Notes: generated by a model not told the origin, from the letters alone. Shown: positions 1 to 9,097, numbered from the stretch's first letter. The stretch is 64,000 nt of DNA from Phycisphaerales bacterium (GCA_023135165.1 JAGLTS010000016.1:1-64000), one strand, 5' to 3'. Made by a program: numbers and translations.

Positions 1-840
1 AAGAACATCAGCGGGGATGCCATGAAGGCGGATGGCACGGTCAACCGGGCTGCCCAGCCGGCCATCTTCAACCCCGAGGATCTCAGCGCGCTCGAAGAAG
101 CCCTGGCCGTTCGCGACGCGCACGGCGGGACCGTCACGGTCATCACGATGGGCCTGCCCAAGGCGTGCGACATCCTGCGCGAAGCCCTCTATCGAGGAGC
201 CGACCGGGTGATCCTCATCACCGATCGCCGGGCGGCGGGTTCCGATTCGCTCGCGACGAGCTACATCCTGGCGCAGGCCATTCGTCCGCTCTCGCCCGAC
301 CTTGTCTTCTGCGGCAGGCAGGCGATCGACGGCGACACCGCGCAGGTGGGACCGCAACTCGCTGAGAAGCTCGGTTGCACGCTCATCACATACCTCGAAG
401 AGCCTGTCGCGCTCGACGGCCGAACCGTCACCGCTCGTCGCAACGTCAGCACGGGGTATGAGGTCGTCGCATGCGAACTGCCCGCCTTGGTGACGGTCAT
501 GGAGACCGCCAACACGGTGAGGCCGCCGAATGTTCGACTGATCATGAGGTTCAAGAACTCCAGAGCCAGGGCGGAGCTTGCCAGGACCGTCACCGGCTCG
601 GTTGATGAACTCGACGCGCGTTGTGAGGAACTCAAGCAGCGCGGCCTGCTCATCGACCAGTGGGATCTCGACGACCTGAGTGTGGACTTCACGTGGTGCG
701 GTCTGGAGGGAAGCCCGACGAAGGTGCACCGCATTCAATCGCTCATCCTCGCAGGCGGCGACTACAAGGAATTTCCGCCGACCGAGCAAGGCATCGGGGA
801 TCTCATCGGCGAACTCGTCGAAGAACACACGATCGCCTGA
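1..840 (+). CDS. etfB: Electron transfer flavoprotein beta subunit (5' end missing)
   Basis: This is the small subunit of the ETF heterodimer, which passes electrons from acyl-CoA dehydrogenases to the quinone pool via ETF:quinone oxidoreductase. The frame is open from base 1, so the true start lies outside the window and the ATG at 22 is internal. The visible part starts just before the family's N-P-x-D-x-x-A-L-E-E-A-L segment. It continues with a nucleotide-binding alpha/beta fold containing D-G-D-T-A-Q-V-G-P. The alpha subunit follows after 59 bases and an acyl-CoA dehydrogenase after that, the expected operon partners. Identification is firm; the missing part is probably only about 30 residues. 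Confidence 0.93.
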   Translation, partial: KNISGDAMKADGTVNRAAQPAIFNPEDLSALEEALAVRDAHGGTVTVITMGLPKACDILREALYRGADRVILITDRRAAGSDSLATSYILAQAIRPLSPDLVFCGRQAIDGDTAQVGPQLAEKLGCTLITYLEEPVALDGRTVTARRNVSTGYEVVACELPALVTVMETANTVRPPNVRLIMRFKNSRARAELARTVTGSVDELDARCEELKQRGLLIDQWDLDDLSVDFTWCGLEGSPTKVHRIQSLILAGGDYKEFPPTEQGIGDLIGELVEEHTIA

Positions 841-899
841 CCAGCATGAGGCGCCCACCGGCGCGTACAACCACAACGTCAAGCAATACGGCGACAACA

Positions 900-1958
900 A
901 TGATCGAAGTCAACAGACAAGGCGAAGTCTGGATCTACGCGGAACAGGAAGCGGCCACACTCTCCGACGTGCCGATCGAACTGCTCGGCAAGGGGCGCGA
1001 GCTGGCGGACAAGCTCGGCGTCCCCCTCGCTGTCCTGCTCCTGGGCGATGATGTCGCGCAGCTCACGGGCGCGCTCATCGCGCATGGCGCGGACAAGGTC
1101 TATCTCGCACAGCACAAGCTGCTGGGACACTACCAGGCTGCTGTCCACTCTCGCGTGATCCTTCCGCTCATCGAAGAGCACAAGCCGCAGATCGTGCTCT
1201 ACGGCGCCACCGCGATCGGGCGGGATCTCGCGCCCACGATCGCCAGCGCCATGAAGTGCGGACTCACCGCGGACTGCACCGACCTGCGGATCGGCGACCA
1301 CAAACAGGCGAAGACCAAGGCGCTGCACAAGAACCTGCTCCTGCAGATTCGGCCCGCGTTCGGAGGGGCCATCATCGCCACGATCGTGAACTACGATCGC
1401 TGGCCTCAGATGGCGACCGTGCGTGAGGGCGTGATGGTGCGCCCCGAGCCGGATCCACTTCGCACAGGTGAGGTCGTTCGCGTCACGCCCGATCTCGATG
1501 ACTTCACATCGCCTTTGCGCATCATCGAATCACACCGCAGAGAGAAGACCGTTGATCTCAAGGGTGCTCGCGTCATCGTCACCGGAGGCGCGGGCGTCGG
1601 TTCAAAGGAAGATTTTCAACTTATTCGAGATCTTGCCAACTGCCTCGGCGCAGCCGTCGGCGGCACGCGCGCTGCCGTCGATCTCGGACTCATCGGCGAC
1701 GACCACCAGATCGGCCAGACGGGCACGACGGTTCGGCCGGCGCTTTACGTCGCCGTCGCGCTCAGCGGCGCCATCCAACACCGCGCCGGGATGGACCATT
1801 CCGCCAAGATCCTTGCGATCAACAGCGATCCCAAAGCGCCCATCTTCTCCGCAGCGCACTACGGCATCGTCGGCGACTTCCGCGATGTCATTCCCAAGAT
1901 GATACAGTGCATCCGAAGCAGGGCCGCCGTCGAGCAGCTCGCCGATTCAGCAACATAG
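900..1958 (+). CDS. etfA: Electron transfer flavoprotein alpha subunit
   Basis: This is the FAD-carrying large ETF subunit and partner of the preceding gene. The C-terminal FAD domain is clear, with G-Q-T-G-T-T-V-R-P and the signature L-S-G-A-I-Q-H-R-A-G-M. I chose the ATG at 900 because the protein then opens with a typical alpha-subunit start (MIEVNRQGEVWIYAE). An in-frame ATG at 846 and an open frame back to 660 would add a low-complexity Thr-rich leader or overlap etfB. No strong ribosome binding site precedes 900, so the start is slightly uncertain. The length of 352 residues is normal for the family, and the gene ends 4 bases before the dehydrogenase gene. Confidence 0.92.
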   Translation: MIEVNRQGEVWIYAEQEAATLSDVPIELLGKGRELADKLGVPLAVLLLGDDVAQLTGALIAHGADKVYLAQHKLLGHYQAAVHSRVILPLIEEHKPQIVLYGATAIGRDLAPTIASAMKCGLTADCTDLRIGDHKQAKTKALHKNLLLQIRPAFGGAIIATIVNYDRWPQMATVREGVMVRPEPDPLRTGEVVRVTPDLDDFTSPLRIIESHRREKTVDLKGARVIVTGGAGVGSKEDFQLIRDLANCLGAAVGGTRAAVDLGLIGDDHQIGQTGTTVRPALYVAVALSGAIQHRAGMDHSAKILAINSDPKAPIFSAAHYGIVGDFRDVIPKMIQCIRSRAAVEQLADSAT

Positions 1959-1962
1959 GGCC

Positions 1963-3711
1963 ATGACGATGACCAACTTTTTCACCGACAACCAGGACAT
2001 CCAGTTCCTCTTCGACCACATGGATATCGCGCGTCTCGCTGCGATCATGGAAGAGGATTTCCGCTTCACCGAGGAATTCGAGCACGCGCCACGCGATGCT
2101 GAGGAGGCCGTGGACAACTACCGGCGAATCCTCGCCACGGTTGGCGAACTCACGGCTGAACGGATCGCGCCCACCGCTGAAGAGACCGACCGAATCGGCA
2201 ATATCCTCAACGATGACGGAACGGTGACATACACGCCCGGCATCGCCGACGCTGTGAAGAGCCTTAGCCAGGCCGGCGTCATGGGATTCACGCTCCCGCA
2301 CCGCTTCGGCGGGCTGAACTGCCCCAACCTCGTCTACACGATGGCCATTGATATCGTCAGTCGCGCCGATGCGTCGCTGATGAATCTCTTCGGGCTGCAA
2401 GGCATCGGCGAGACGATCAACGCCTTCGCGGATGAAGACATCAGGCAGGCCTACCTCCCCGACATGGCGAGCGGCAAGGCCAGCGGTGCGATGGTCCTCA
2501 CCGAGCCGGATGCGGGCAGCGATCTCCAGGCTGTCAAGGTCAAGGCTTGGCAGGACGACGCAGGCAGGTGGTATATCAACGGCGTCAAACGATTCATCAC
2601 CAACGGCTGCGGCGACGTTCTGCTCGTCCTGGCGCGTAGTGAACCGGACATCGCGGATGGACGCGGGTTGAGTCTCTTCCTCGCTGACAAGGGGCCGAAG
2701 GTCAAGGTTCGCCGCATCGAGAATAAGCTCGGCATCCACGGCAGCCCGACGTGTGAACTCGTCTTCGAGGACACACCCGCCAAGCTCATCGGCGAGCGTC
2801 AGCAAGGTCTCATCAAGTACGTCATGGCGCTGATGTATGGCGCGCGCATGGGCATCGCGGCGCAATCGCTCGGCATCGCCGAAGCCGCCTGCCACGCCGC
2901 GCGCAGCTACGCACACAGTCGAAGGCAGTTCGGCGCCACGATCGACGCCTTCCCCGCGGTGCGCGAGATGCTCGTTGATATGAGCGTCGATCTCCAAGCC
3001 GCCCGCGCCCTCACGTACTACGCCTCCCTTTGCGTCGATGTCGATCAGGGATTGCAGCGCAAGCTCGCATCCGCTTCACTTGATCCCGATGAGAAGAAGA
3101 AGCTCAAGAGCAAGGCGCGCGAGTATCGCAAGATCAACGGCCTGCTCACGCCGATGTGCAAGTACTGGGCGTCGGAGATGTGTCTGCGCGTCGCCAACAA
3201 CGCGGTTGCCGTGCTCGGCGGATCGGGCTATATGAAGGACTACCCCGTCGAACGGCTCACGCGCGACGCGCGCATCACGAGCATCTACGAAGGCACCAGC
3301 CAACTGCAGATCGTCGCGGCGATCGGCGGCATCACCTCCGGTGCGGCGGAGACCATCATCAACCAACTGCTTGATCGGCAGTGGTCAAGCGACATCGCAC
3401 CGATGGTCGATCAGATCAGATCAGGCGTGGCGGATCTGGCCGACGCCATCGCGTTCGTCAAGGATCAGCCGGACCCGAACTACCGCAGGCTTTATGCCCG
3501 TAAGCTGGTGGACATGGCGATCTATCTCATCATCGGCGCGATCTTCTGCGATCACGCCGCAGAGAGCGATGCGAAGCGCGCCGTCCTGCGTCGCTGGCTC
3601 GCCGCGCGGATGCCCGAACTTCAGATGAACAAGCAGCTCATCTGTTCGGGCGATGACATCATCCTCAGCGAGTTCGAGACGCTCGCAGGCCCCGTCCCCG
3701 ACGCCGATTGA
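1963..3711 (+). CDS. Acyl-CoA dehydrogenase with C-terminal extension
   Basis: This is an FAD enzyme that oxidises an acyl-CoA to the enoyl-CoA and hands the electrons to the ETF encoded just upstream. The FAD/substrate loop reads V-L-T-E-P-D-A-G-S-D. The middle beta domain contains R-F-I-T-N-G-C-G-D. The catalytic-base region is I-Y-E-G-T-S-Q near residue 443. At 582 residues it is longer than the usual 380-400, because about 130 residues follow the catalytic segment, as in the FadE/AcdA-like subfamily often encoded beside etfBA. The ATG at 1963 sits close behind AGGG. Substrate chain length cannot be read from the sequence. Confidence 0.93.
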   Translation: MTMTNFFTDNQDIQFLFDHMDIARLAAIMEEDFRFTEEFEHAPRDAEEAVDNYRRILATVGELTAERIAPTAEETDRIGNILNDDGTVTYTPGIADAVKSLSQAGVMGFTLPHRFGGLNCPNLVYTMAIDIVSRADASLMNLFGLQGIGETINAFADEDIRQAYLPDMASGKASGAMVLTEPDAGSDLQAVKVKAWQDDAGRWYINGVKRFITNGCGDVLLVLARSEPDIADGRGLSLFLADKGPKVKVRRIENKLGIHGSPTCELVFEDTPAKLIGERQQGLIKYVMALMYGARMGIAAQSLGIAEAACHAARSYAHSRRQFGATIDAFPAVREMLVDMSVDLQAARALTYYASLCVDVDQGLQRKLASASLDPDEKKKLKSKAREYRKINGLLTPMCKYWASEMCLRVANNAVAVLGGSGYMKDYPVERLTRDARITSIYEGTSQLQIVAAIGGITSGAAETIINQLLDRQWSSDIAPMVDQIRSGVADLADAIAFVKDQPDPNYRRLYARKLVDMAIYLIIGAIFCDHAAESDAKRAVLRRWLAARMPELQMNKQLICSGDDIILSEFETLAGPVPDAD

Positions 3712-3740
3712 CGCTCGCGGCGCGGACCAACACACGGAGC

Positions 3741-3758
3741 CGGGCCGTCCTCGGCCCG
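3741..3758 (+). terminator. Hairpin after the ETF/acyl-CoA dehydrogenase operon
   Basis: A perfect 7-bp stem (CGGGCCG / CGGCCCG) with a 4-base loop lies 29 bases after the dehydrogenase stop codon. No T-run follows, so it may stabilise the 3' end rather than terminate by itself. Confidence 0.4.
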
Positions 3759-3830
3759 ATGTGCGTGGTGCGTGTGTGAGGTGCCGAGTGCATAGATCCA
3801 ACTCGCCAGAGTCGCGGCCCACACCGCTTG

Positions 3831-3839
3831 TGCTATCAT
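3831..3839 (+). promoter_or_regulatory. Candidate extended -10 promoter element
   Basis: TGCTATCAT lies 8 bases before the start of the ATPase gene. The same core is found before cydA, and close variants before the genes at 36730 and 38655. The very short distance would give a nearly leaderless transcript. No convincing -35 box was seen. Confidence 0.35.
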
Positions 3840-3846
3840 CACATCC

Positions 3847-5001
3847 ATGCTCACGCTTGACGAACTCCACGACTGCCCTCGCAAGCAACGCCGGCCGGCG
3901 ATCGTCGAGTTCCTCTCCCATGCTCTCGCCGACGCCAGCGATGTCACCGTCGCACGCCGCGCCGTGTACGACATCCTCGACCTGGGCTCACGCTGGCGTC
4001 ACGACATCTTCGCACTTGCCAAGGCCCCGGACACGCCCGACGACGTGAGGCAACTGCTCATCGGGTACGTCCGCAGCGTCACAGGCAGAAGCGTCACGAT
4101 CCCAGATCGGCCCGACATCCTCCATCGGCAGGAGGTATGCCCGCTCCTGCACGCGCTCCAGCACTGCCGCATCCCGCGCGAGCACTGCTACCTCACCGTC
4201 AACTTCGCATCGGCGCATGCATCCGTCACCACCTTCGCCGCGATCGCCGCTTGGGCATCCCGAAACGCACACACCGTCGAGTTCGCCTACACCAAGAGAC
4301 GCGCCGAACGCCTCAAGAGCTTCCTCGATCGCATCGACATCGCCCAGGCGGTCTGCACGCGATCCGCTGAACCCTTCCGCTTCGACGACAAGGGCACGTT
4401 CGGCTTCCTCCGCATCGACCCGGGCGCGGAGAACATGCCACAGCTCATAGATCAGCTCGTCGAGTCCTTCCACAGCCGCCTGAGCTTGCAGCCGCGCATC
4501 GCCGCCGTGCTCACCGAGACGTTGAACAGCCTGATCGACAATGTCCTTCAACACGCCCGGATCGACTCGCCCGCGTGGCTCTTCGCAAGCCATCACCCCA
4601 AGCCGGCCGGCATCCGACTCGCGGTCTGCGATCTCGGCGTCGGCATCAAGAAGACCTTCCGTGATGCACAAGACGACAAGCTGCGCGAACTTGCTGACCA
4701 TCCCACCGCATGGCTGAAGCAGTCCGCCGAGCCTGGCGTTTCCACCACGGGCAACAACCAGCCCGGCATCGGCCTCAGCGCGATCAAGAAGTTCTGCCGT
4801 GAGAACACCGCACCGCTGCTCATCATCAGCGGTGATGCATCCCACCAACTCGCAGGCCGAACGACCGCGCGAGGCGAAGCCAGATTCGACCAGAGCACGA
4901 ACCGCGAAAAGACGACCTGGCAAGGCACGCTCGTCGCCCTGGAACTGCCGCTCCAGCGCCCGCACAACCCCCTCGCCAACACCCAGCCGCCCCCCACCTG
5001 A
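3847..5001 (+). CDS. GHKL-type (histidine-kinase-like) ATPase protein
   Basis: This is an unnamed cytoplasmic protein with an HSP90/histidine-kinase-type ATP-binding domain. The N-box is E-T-L-N-S-L-I-D-N-V-L-Q-H-A (about residues 225-238). The G1 box is D-L-G-V-G-I-K (about 262-268) and the glycine-rich G2 box is G-N-N-Q-P-G-I-G-L-S-A-I (about 302-313). No phospho-acceptor His box, transmembrane segment or receiver domain is visible. The first 200 residues match nothing I recognise. It could be an anti-sigma-type or signalling ATPase; no partner gene adjoins it. It looks like a one-gene transcription unit. Confidence 0.72.
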   Translation: MLTLDELHDCPRKQRRPAIVEFLSHALADASDVTVARRAVYDILDLGSRWRHDIFALAKAPDTPDDVRQLLIGYVRSVTGRSVTIPDRPDILHRQEVCPLLHALQHCRIPREHCYLTVNFASAHASVTTFAAIAAWASRNAHTVEFAYTKRRAERLKSFLDRIDIAQAVCTRSAEPFRFDDKGTFGFLRIDPGAENMPQLIDQLVESFHSRLSLQPRIAAVLTETLNSLIDNVLQHARIDSPAWLFASHHPKPAGIRLAVCDLGVGIKKTFRDAQDDKLRELADHPTAWLKQSAEPGVSTTGNNQPGIGLSAIKKFCRENTAPLLIISGDASHQLAGRTTARGEARFDQSTNREKTTWQGTLVALELPLQRPHNPLANTQPPPT

Positions 5002-5013
5002 AACCCCCACACG

Positions 5014-5460
5014 CTACACAGCCTTGAGCGAAGCGTGACCCGCGCTCGACCGACCTCCCCGTCGTCGTTCACGACTGAACACAGCGCCGTTCAGCCCCGC
5101 AAAGTGCAGCGCCACCCCGTACGCGACCGGCTTGGGCACCGCTGGACCCAAGTAGCGCATCACCGTCGTCTGGCTGACGAACACCGCAATGGCGCTGACA
5201 ATGAAGAACGCAGGCACCAGGCAGAGCAGCACGTGCTCCTGGGCGTACCACCTCGCCAGGGCCAGCGCCTCGTAAATCGATCGATCAAAGCGCCCCCAGC
5301 CGAGCGGCAGGGCAAAGAACGCCGCGAAGACCAGCAGTCCCCACAGCAGTTTGCGCCACTCCGACCGCAGCGATGACGACTGGGCGGGCGCGACGGGACA
5401 GGTGCCTGCTGCGCTGCTGGCGATCTGCTTGCTGTCTGTCGAAACTTTCGCAGTCGTCAT
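5014..5460 (-). pseudogene. Truncated membrane permease (ArsP/YraQ-like), 3' end replaced by a repeat
   Basis: This is the start of a polytopic permease of the type often paired with ArsR regulators. Two hydrophobic segments are present, and the second leads into F-V-S-Q-T-T-V-M-R-Y-L-G-P, typical of that family's first third. Homology stops abruptly after A-Y-G-V-A. The remaining 30 or so residues are encoded by a 90-bp repeat that also occurs near 9.1 kb. Only about 148 residues remain, where the family usually has 300 or more. I placed the start at the ATG at 5460, after the end of arsR. The family assignment comes from memory of conserved motifs and is moderate; the truncation is clearer than the substrate. 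Confidence 0.6.
5029..5120 (-). repeat. Imperfect 90-bp repeat, copy A
   Basis: Read on the minus strand, this segment is about 80% identical by eye to 9098-9188 on the plus strand. Shared blocks include GGGGTGGCGCTG, ACTTTGCGG, TGAACGGCGC and GCGCGGGTCAC. It supplies the last codons of the truncated permease. Together with copy B it forms an inverted pair enclosing roughly 4 kb. Confidence 0.75.
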
Positions 5461-5515
5461 GGTGAACTCGCGACCGACCTGCCCGCGGCGATTGCCGGGC
5501 TCCTGTGACGCACGA

Positions 5516-5839
5516 CTATCTGAGCGCTTTGACATCCTCTTCCAGGTTGTGGCGGAGCACATCAGAAGCGCAGCAGAGAAAGTTGAGAATGCAAGGTGTC
5601 CGAAGCTGGTAGTAAACCAGGACTCCTTCCTTGCTGGTCTGGACGATGCCCGCCTTCAGCATGACGGAGAGGTGGCGTGAGACGTTCGATCGCTCGGCAC
5701 CGATGTGTTCCGCGATATCACTGACGCACTGCCCACCCTCTTTGAGAAAGTCCGCGATGGCGATGCGAATGGGATGGGCAAGCGCCCCCACGACCTCCGC
5801 CTGCCGCTCATACAACCGTTTCTTGCGGTCGGTGATCAT
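5516..5839 (-). CDS. ArsR/SmtB-family transcriptional regulator
   Basis: This is a small winged-helix DNA-binding repressor. The recognition region reads C-V-S-D-I-A-E-H-I-G, then R-S-N-V-S-R-H-L-S-V-M-L-K-A-G-I-V, and is followed by a beta wing (E-G-V-L-V-Y-Y-Q-L). A C-terminal Cys group (P-C-I-L-N-F-L-C-C) could bind a thiophilic ligand, by analogy with metal- or redox-sensing ArsR proteins. The ATG at 5839 gives the normal 107 residues; an in-frame ATG at 5995 would add a tail without homology. The truncated permease follows 55 bases downstream and was probably its regulated target. It may be left without a functional target. Confidence 0.85.
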   Translation of the reverse strand: MITDRKKRLYERQAEVVGALAHPIRIAIADFLKEGGQCVSDIAEHIGAERSNVSRHLSVMLKAGIVQTSKEGVLVYYQLRTPCILNFLCCASDVLRHNLEEDVKALR

Positions 5840-5978
5840 TGGTTCGAGGCAGCTCCATATCTGTGATTCTGTGACAATATACTCACGGATGGGCGGCTCG
5901 TCAAATCGCGGCACCGAGACCGCCCTGCCGTCGCTCGCTGCCGCCTCTGGGCTGCTTGCTGCCCACCCTAGACGAGGG

Positions 5979-6827
5979 CTAGTTGCACTCTTCACTATCG
6001 GGCATCACAAACAAGTCATCCTGGTCGTAGGGGAAGGAGATCTTGCAGCGGGGACAGCAGACCGGGTGAGGTCCCCATTGGATTGACTCTGAGTGACGTT
6101 TGCGGAACTGGGACATCATGAGATGGCCACATGCCGTGTTCTTGCACCGCAGGAGAAGGGGAACGCTCGGCCCTGTTCGGGCCGTGAACCGCTGGAAGAC
6201 ATCAGGACCTACCTTTCTGCGAAGTCGAGTGATGCGATCCAAGACGTCGGCCCCTTCCCCCTCGCCTCCAAGCCCTTCTTCTGCGAGGTACTGGAGCAGG
6301 CGGTCCATTGGGAAGAAGCAATCCTCTTCGTCCGAGACGGCGTGTGTAAGTCTAAAGCCGACGGAAATAGTGAGAGTGTCGCCCTCTTCTCTGATTTCGA
6401 CGGCGGCCACCCCGCATTCCTTTGCGACGGGGGTCTTCAGCCAAGCCTGGCAGAGGACTTGCAGAGCGCCTCTCCCGATTGCCCGCAGTTCCGGATAGGG
6501 CTCCAGAACCGCCAGCCCCCGCTCGCCTGTTGTCTTCATCGGCGATCGGATGTACTGCTTGCCTACCATCTTGGTGAACTGCTCCGGGTCGAAGACCACG
6601 TAGCTCCGTTCACACAAAAAGGAAATGAGTTCGTTACCTGTGCTCCTGTCCCGGACGACGAACTGGTGCCCTGGGTGAACCAATGGAATTCCCGGCAACG
6701 TCGACACGACTTCACGGTATATCAAGCCCCCGTCTTCAACCGGCTCTCCAACGAGAAGATCCGCGAGTTCAGAGAAGGGCATCCCATCCTTGAACAGGAG
6801 GAACCGTTTGCCGTCGTACTGCTTCAT
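5979..6827 (-). CDS. Uncharacterised protein with a C-terminal Cys cluster
   Basis: I do not recognise this 282-residue soluble protein. Five cysteines near the C-terminus (C228, C233, C257, C258, C261) are spaced like a zinc ribbon, preceded by a Gly/Glu-rich linker. The tail is strongly acidic. There is no signal peptide or membrane segment. The ATG at 6827 has a purine-rich AGAGAAG upstream. It lies between the ArsR gene and the FRG-domain gene, in a patch that looks accessory. Confidence 0.6.
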   Translation of the reverse strand: MKQYDGKRFLLFKDGMPFSELADLLVGEPVEDGGLIYREVVSTLPGIPLVHPGHQFVVRDRSTGNELISFLCERSYVVFDPEQFTKMVGKQYIRSPMKTTGERGLAVLEPYPELRAIGRGALQVLCQAWLKTPVAKECGVAAVEIREEGDTLTISVGFRLTHAVSDEEDCFFPMDRLLQYLAEEGLGGEGEGADVLDRITRLRRKVGPDVFQRFTARTGPSVPLLLRCKNTACGHLMMSQFRKRHSESIQWGPHPVCCPRCKISFPYDQDDLFVMPDSEECN

Positions 6828-7082
6828 TGGGTTCTTCTCTGCAGTTAACGATCAACATCAGTCTCAACTTCGAGCGCTCCGGCGCATCGATCTGTGGACT
6901 GCATGCTTTGCCTCGACTCCATTGCTTCTTCTGTGTCCACCAGCCTATCATGTTCTCTGCGCAAGTGTCCGCCCATTCTGTGTGCAAGTCCTCTGAACGC
7001 CGACGCGCGTACGTTGCAAGAACGGTCACGAACAGAGTCCCGGCACTCACCTACTGCCTCTCCCCCGCATTCGCACTGAACC
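6828..7082 (-). other. Spacer without a supported gene
   Basis: Between the Cys-cluster gene and the FRG gene I see short open frames in two minus-strand phases. Neither has a good ribosome site or recognisable protein character. The second reading frame of the FRG gene ends at 7083. Confidence 0.4.
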
Positions 7083-7116
7083 TCAACGTGACGAACCGCT
7101 CCCGTACTCATTCCCG

Positions 7117-8670
7117 CTACACCGGACAAGCGAAGAATCCAGCGAGTTCATAATCGTGGCGACCAAATCGATCGCTGTATGCGGCAACGTCCTGTTCCCC
7201 ACGGTCATCGCGATCGCCACACCCCCTGGTGACCCGCAGACGGTCCTCATACCGACCACTTGAAGGTTGCTCAGCACGTCTATGCAGACCCACTCTTGCC
7301 CCCCTTGTGCCATGTCGCTTGTGCTGCTGGGCCATTCTCAGCTCCTTGTGCGAGTAGCTACGCTCGCTGTCACGCTCCATTTGCCCTGCCTTCAATGACT
7401 CATTCAGCACCCGCAGCAGCGCAAACTGCAACTCATGCCTCAGCGTGTTATTACAACTACATTGCTCAACGTGCTTCACCCTCTTCCAGATCCCGTTCTC
7501 TATGCCGTAATACCATCCACGCAGCACTCCTGCACCAGCTACAACATGACCCCGCAGCTCGATGACTAGCCCTGATACAGACACCAAGCCGTGCTCTATG
7601 TGCTCAACAAAGATACCTTTTTCATATTCTGCGTCTGTCCCCAACTCCGGTATTCGTACTACACCATCGAGCTCCACAACGAAGCTGTTGTGAGTAGTGA
7701 GAAGATCGTTTATTGCCGATAATTCAAACGCATCATTAGCGTTGGCGTAGTATGCTTGCTCTGGGATCTTGTAAAACGGAATGTTATGAAAGACGCTGTC
7801 AGCTTTTCCTCTATTATCAGATACCCAAAACTCGTCCCACAGTGCAATGTCAGGACTAAGATGCTTCACGAAGTGCGCATCGTACTCGGGCAGATCCAAT
7901 CCGCGGCAGTATACTGGAATTGTATCGAACTTCGAAACGCATTGCCACGGAATACTCAATAATGCATCAAGGATGAAGTCCCTCCCTCTTGTGGGAAACA
8001 GATCTGCGGTCTCCGCTACACTATGCCGCTGGTAGAATTCCACCAGTGCGTCGTGAGTCACTTCTAAGTGTGCGCTAATGGCTACTGGCGGCAGAGCATT
8101 TTTCAGGCTGCCTACGAGGCATGCCTCCTGTGCATGAAAGCGTAGTGTCGCGTCATCGGTGCGAAGATCTGCGAGATCATGTATCTTGAGACCATTGTCA
8201 GCAAGAGCTGTTCGATCGATGACATAAATATGGCCTGGTTCGGTACTAGCGGTATATCCTGCGATTCTGTGAACAAGCCAGACTGGCATTGTGTCATAAG
8301 TTTCGCACATATGAATTTGTTTGGTGTCTGTGTACTTATTTGCGGCGAACCAGCCGGCAACATGTGGTGATTTAGTTACATCTATGTAGAACGATCGCCA
8401 GCCATAGTGCTGGAGTATCGCTTGCGGTAATTCGACATCGATATTATGGTAATCTAGGCGCCCATATGCCCAAAGAATGGCCTTCGCGTAGTGAGCCCAT
8501 TTGAACATCAACGGAGGAATGCAACCGTGTCGAGAAAATGATGTCGGTATGCTGACGTTGTTGCTGTTGTCGATGTGATGGCGAGTTTGACCTCTATATA
8601 GATAGCGGTCAGTGCGGTGAGCGAGGCAGGCCTCCAGCTCCTTTGCGCTTGTCACCTTCAACTCATCCAT
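7117..8670 (-). CDS. FRG-domain protein, 3' end possibly frameshifted
   Basis: The N-terminal part matches the FRG domain, named for its F/Y-R-G motif and found in uncharacterised, often mobile or defence-associated bacterial genes. Y-L-Y-R-G-Q-T lies near residue 25. The second conserved block is Q-H-Y-G-W-R-S-F-Y-I-D-V-T-K-S-P near residue 95. The ATG at 8670 is the first start after a stretch lacking protein character. Base composition is lower in GC than the neighbours, suggesting transfer. After about residue 455 the predicted protein turns Arg-rich. Removing one G from the six-G run at about 7297-7302 switches to a frame ending at 7083, with an ordinary hydrophobic composition (V-G-M-R-T-V-C-G-S-P-G-G-V-A-I-A). 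The molecular function is unknown. Confidence 0.72.
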   Translation of the reverse strand: MDELKVTSAKELEACLAHRTDRYLYRGQTRHHIDNSNNVSIPTSFSRHGCIPPLMFKWAHYAKAILWAYGRLDYHNIDVELPQAILQHYGWRSFYIDVTKSPHVAGWFAANKYTDTKQIHMCETYDTMPVWLVHRIAGYTASTEPGHIYVIDRTALADNGLKIHDLADLRTDDATLRFHAQEACLVGSLKNALPPVAISAHLEVTHDALVEFYQRHSVAETADLFPTRGRDFILDALLSIPWQCVSKFDTIPVYCRGLDLPEYDAHFVKHLSPDIALWDEFWVSDNRGKADSVFHNIPFYKIPEQAYYANANDAFELSAINDLLTTHNSFVVELDGVVRIPELGTDAEYEKGIFVEHIEHGLVSVSGLVIELRGHVVAGAGVLRGWYYGIENGIWKRVKHVEQCSCNNTLRHELQFALLRVLNESLKAGQMERDSERSYSHKELRMAQQHKRHGTRGARVGLHRRAEQPSSGRYEDRLRVTRGCGDRDDRGEQDVAAYSDRFGRHDYELAGFFACPV

Positions 8671-8733
8671 GCGGCACTTTCTGTGGGCCAACAAGTTTTG
8701 GCCCGGATACGATGCGGAGCCCGTGGTCTCGGA

Positions 8734-8789
8734 CCGTATAGGACACCTCCGGTTTCCCTCCGGCAGGCTCCAGGCAGCGGGCGGCATCC
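8734..8789 (-). repeat. Gene-remnant repeat, copy 2
   Basis: This segment is about 78% identical by eye to 12665-12720, and most differences fall where the encoded peptide is conserved. Both read, in the same minus-strand frame, a P-A-x-W-x-L-P-x-x-N-R-R peptide. It lies just upstream of the FRG gene. The rest of the 8671-9202 gap holds nothing else I can support except repeat copy B. Confidence 0.55.
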
Positions 8790-9097
8790 TTGGCCTGCGC
8801 CCCGAACCGACATGTGTCAGCAGCATGTTTCGCGGGTCAGCCTCAGAACCTCCTTGTCAGCGCCCGTCGATCGGGCTGCGAACGGACACTTCCATGCCCC
8901 GGGCTGTTGCGCAGGGCATCCACTACAGAGGTTTATACGACACAGAGATCGATTGTCGAGACGAAATTTCGCCAAATTCTCGAATCGGTTCCACATTCCA
9001 CGGCCACCATTCGTGGGACTGGCTTTCGGTCGGACAGTCCCGTCGGTTCGCCCGCTGGGGGAGTCGACGTGATGCGCGGGGCCAGCCCCGCCGCTAA

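Noticed and set aside
660-899. Longer etfA start upstream of 900
   Set aside because: The extension overlaps etfB and is a low-complexity reading of another frame, without family similarity.
6769-7050. Small minus-strand frame of 93 codons between the Cys-cluster gene and the FRG gene
   Set aside because: It starts at a GTG with a poor ribosome site, overlaps the next gene by 59 bases and shows no recognisable motif.
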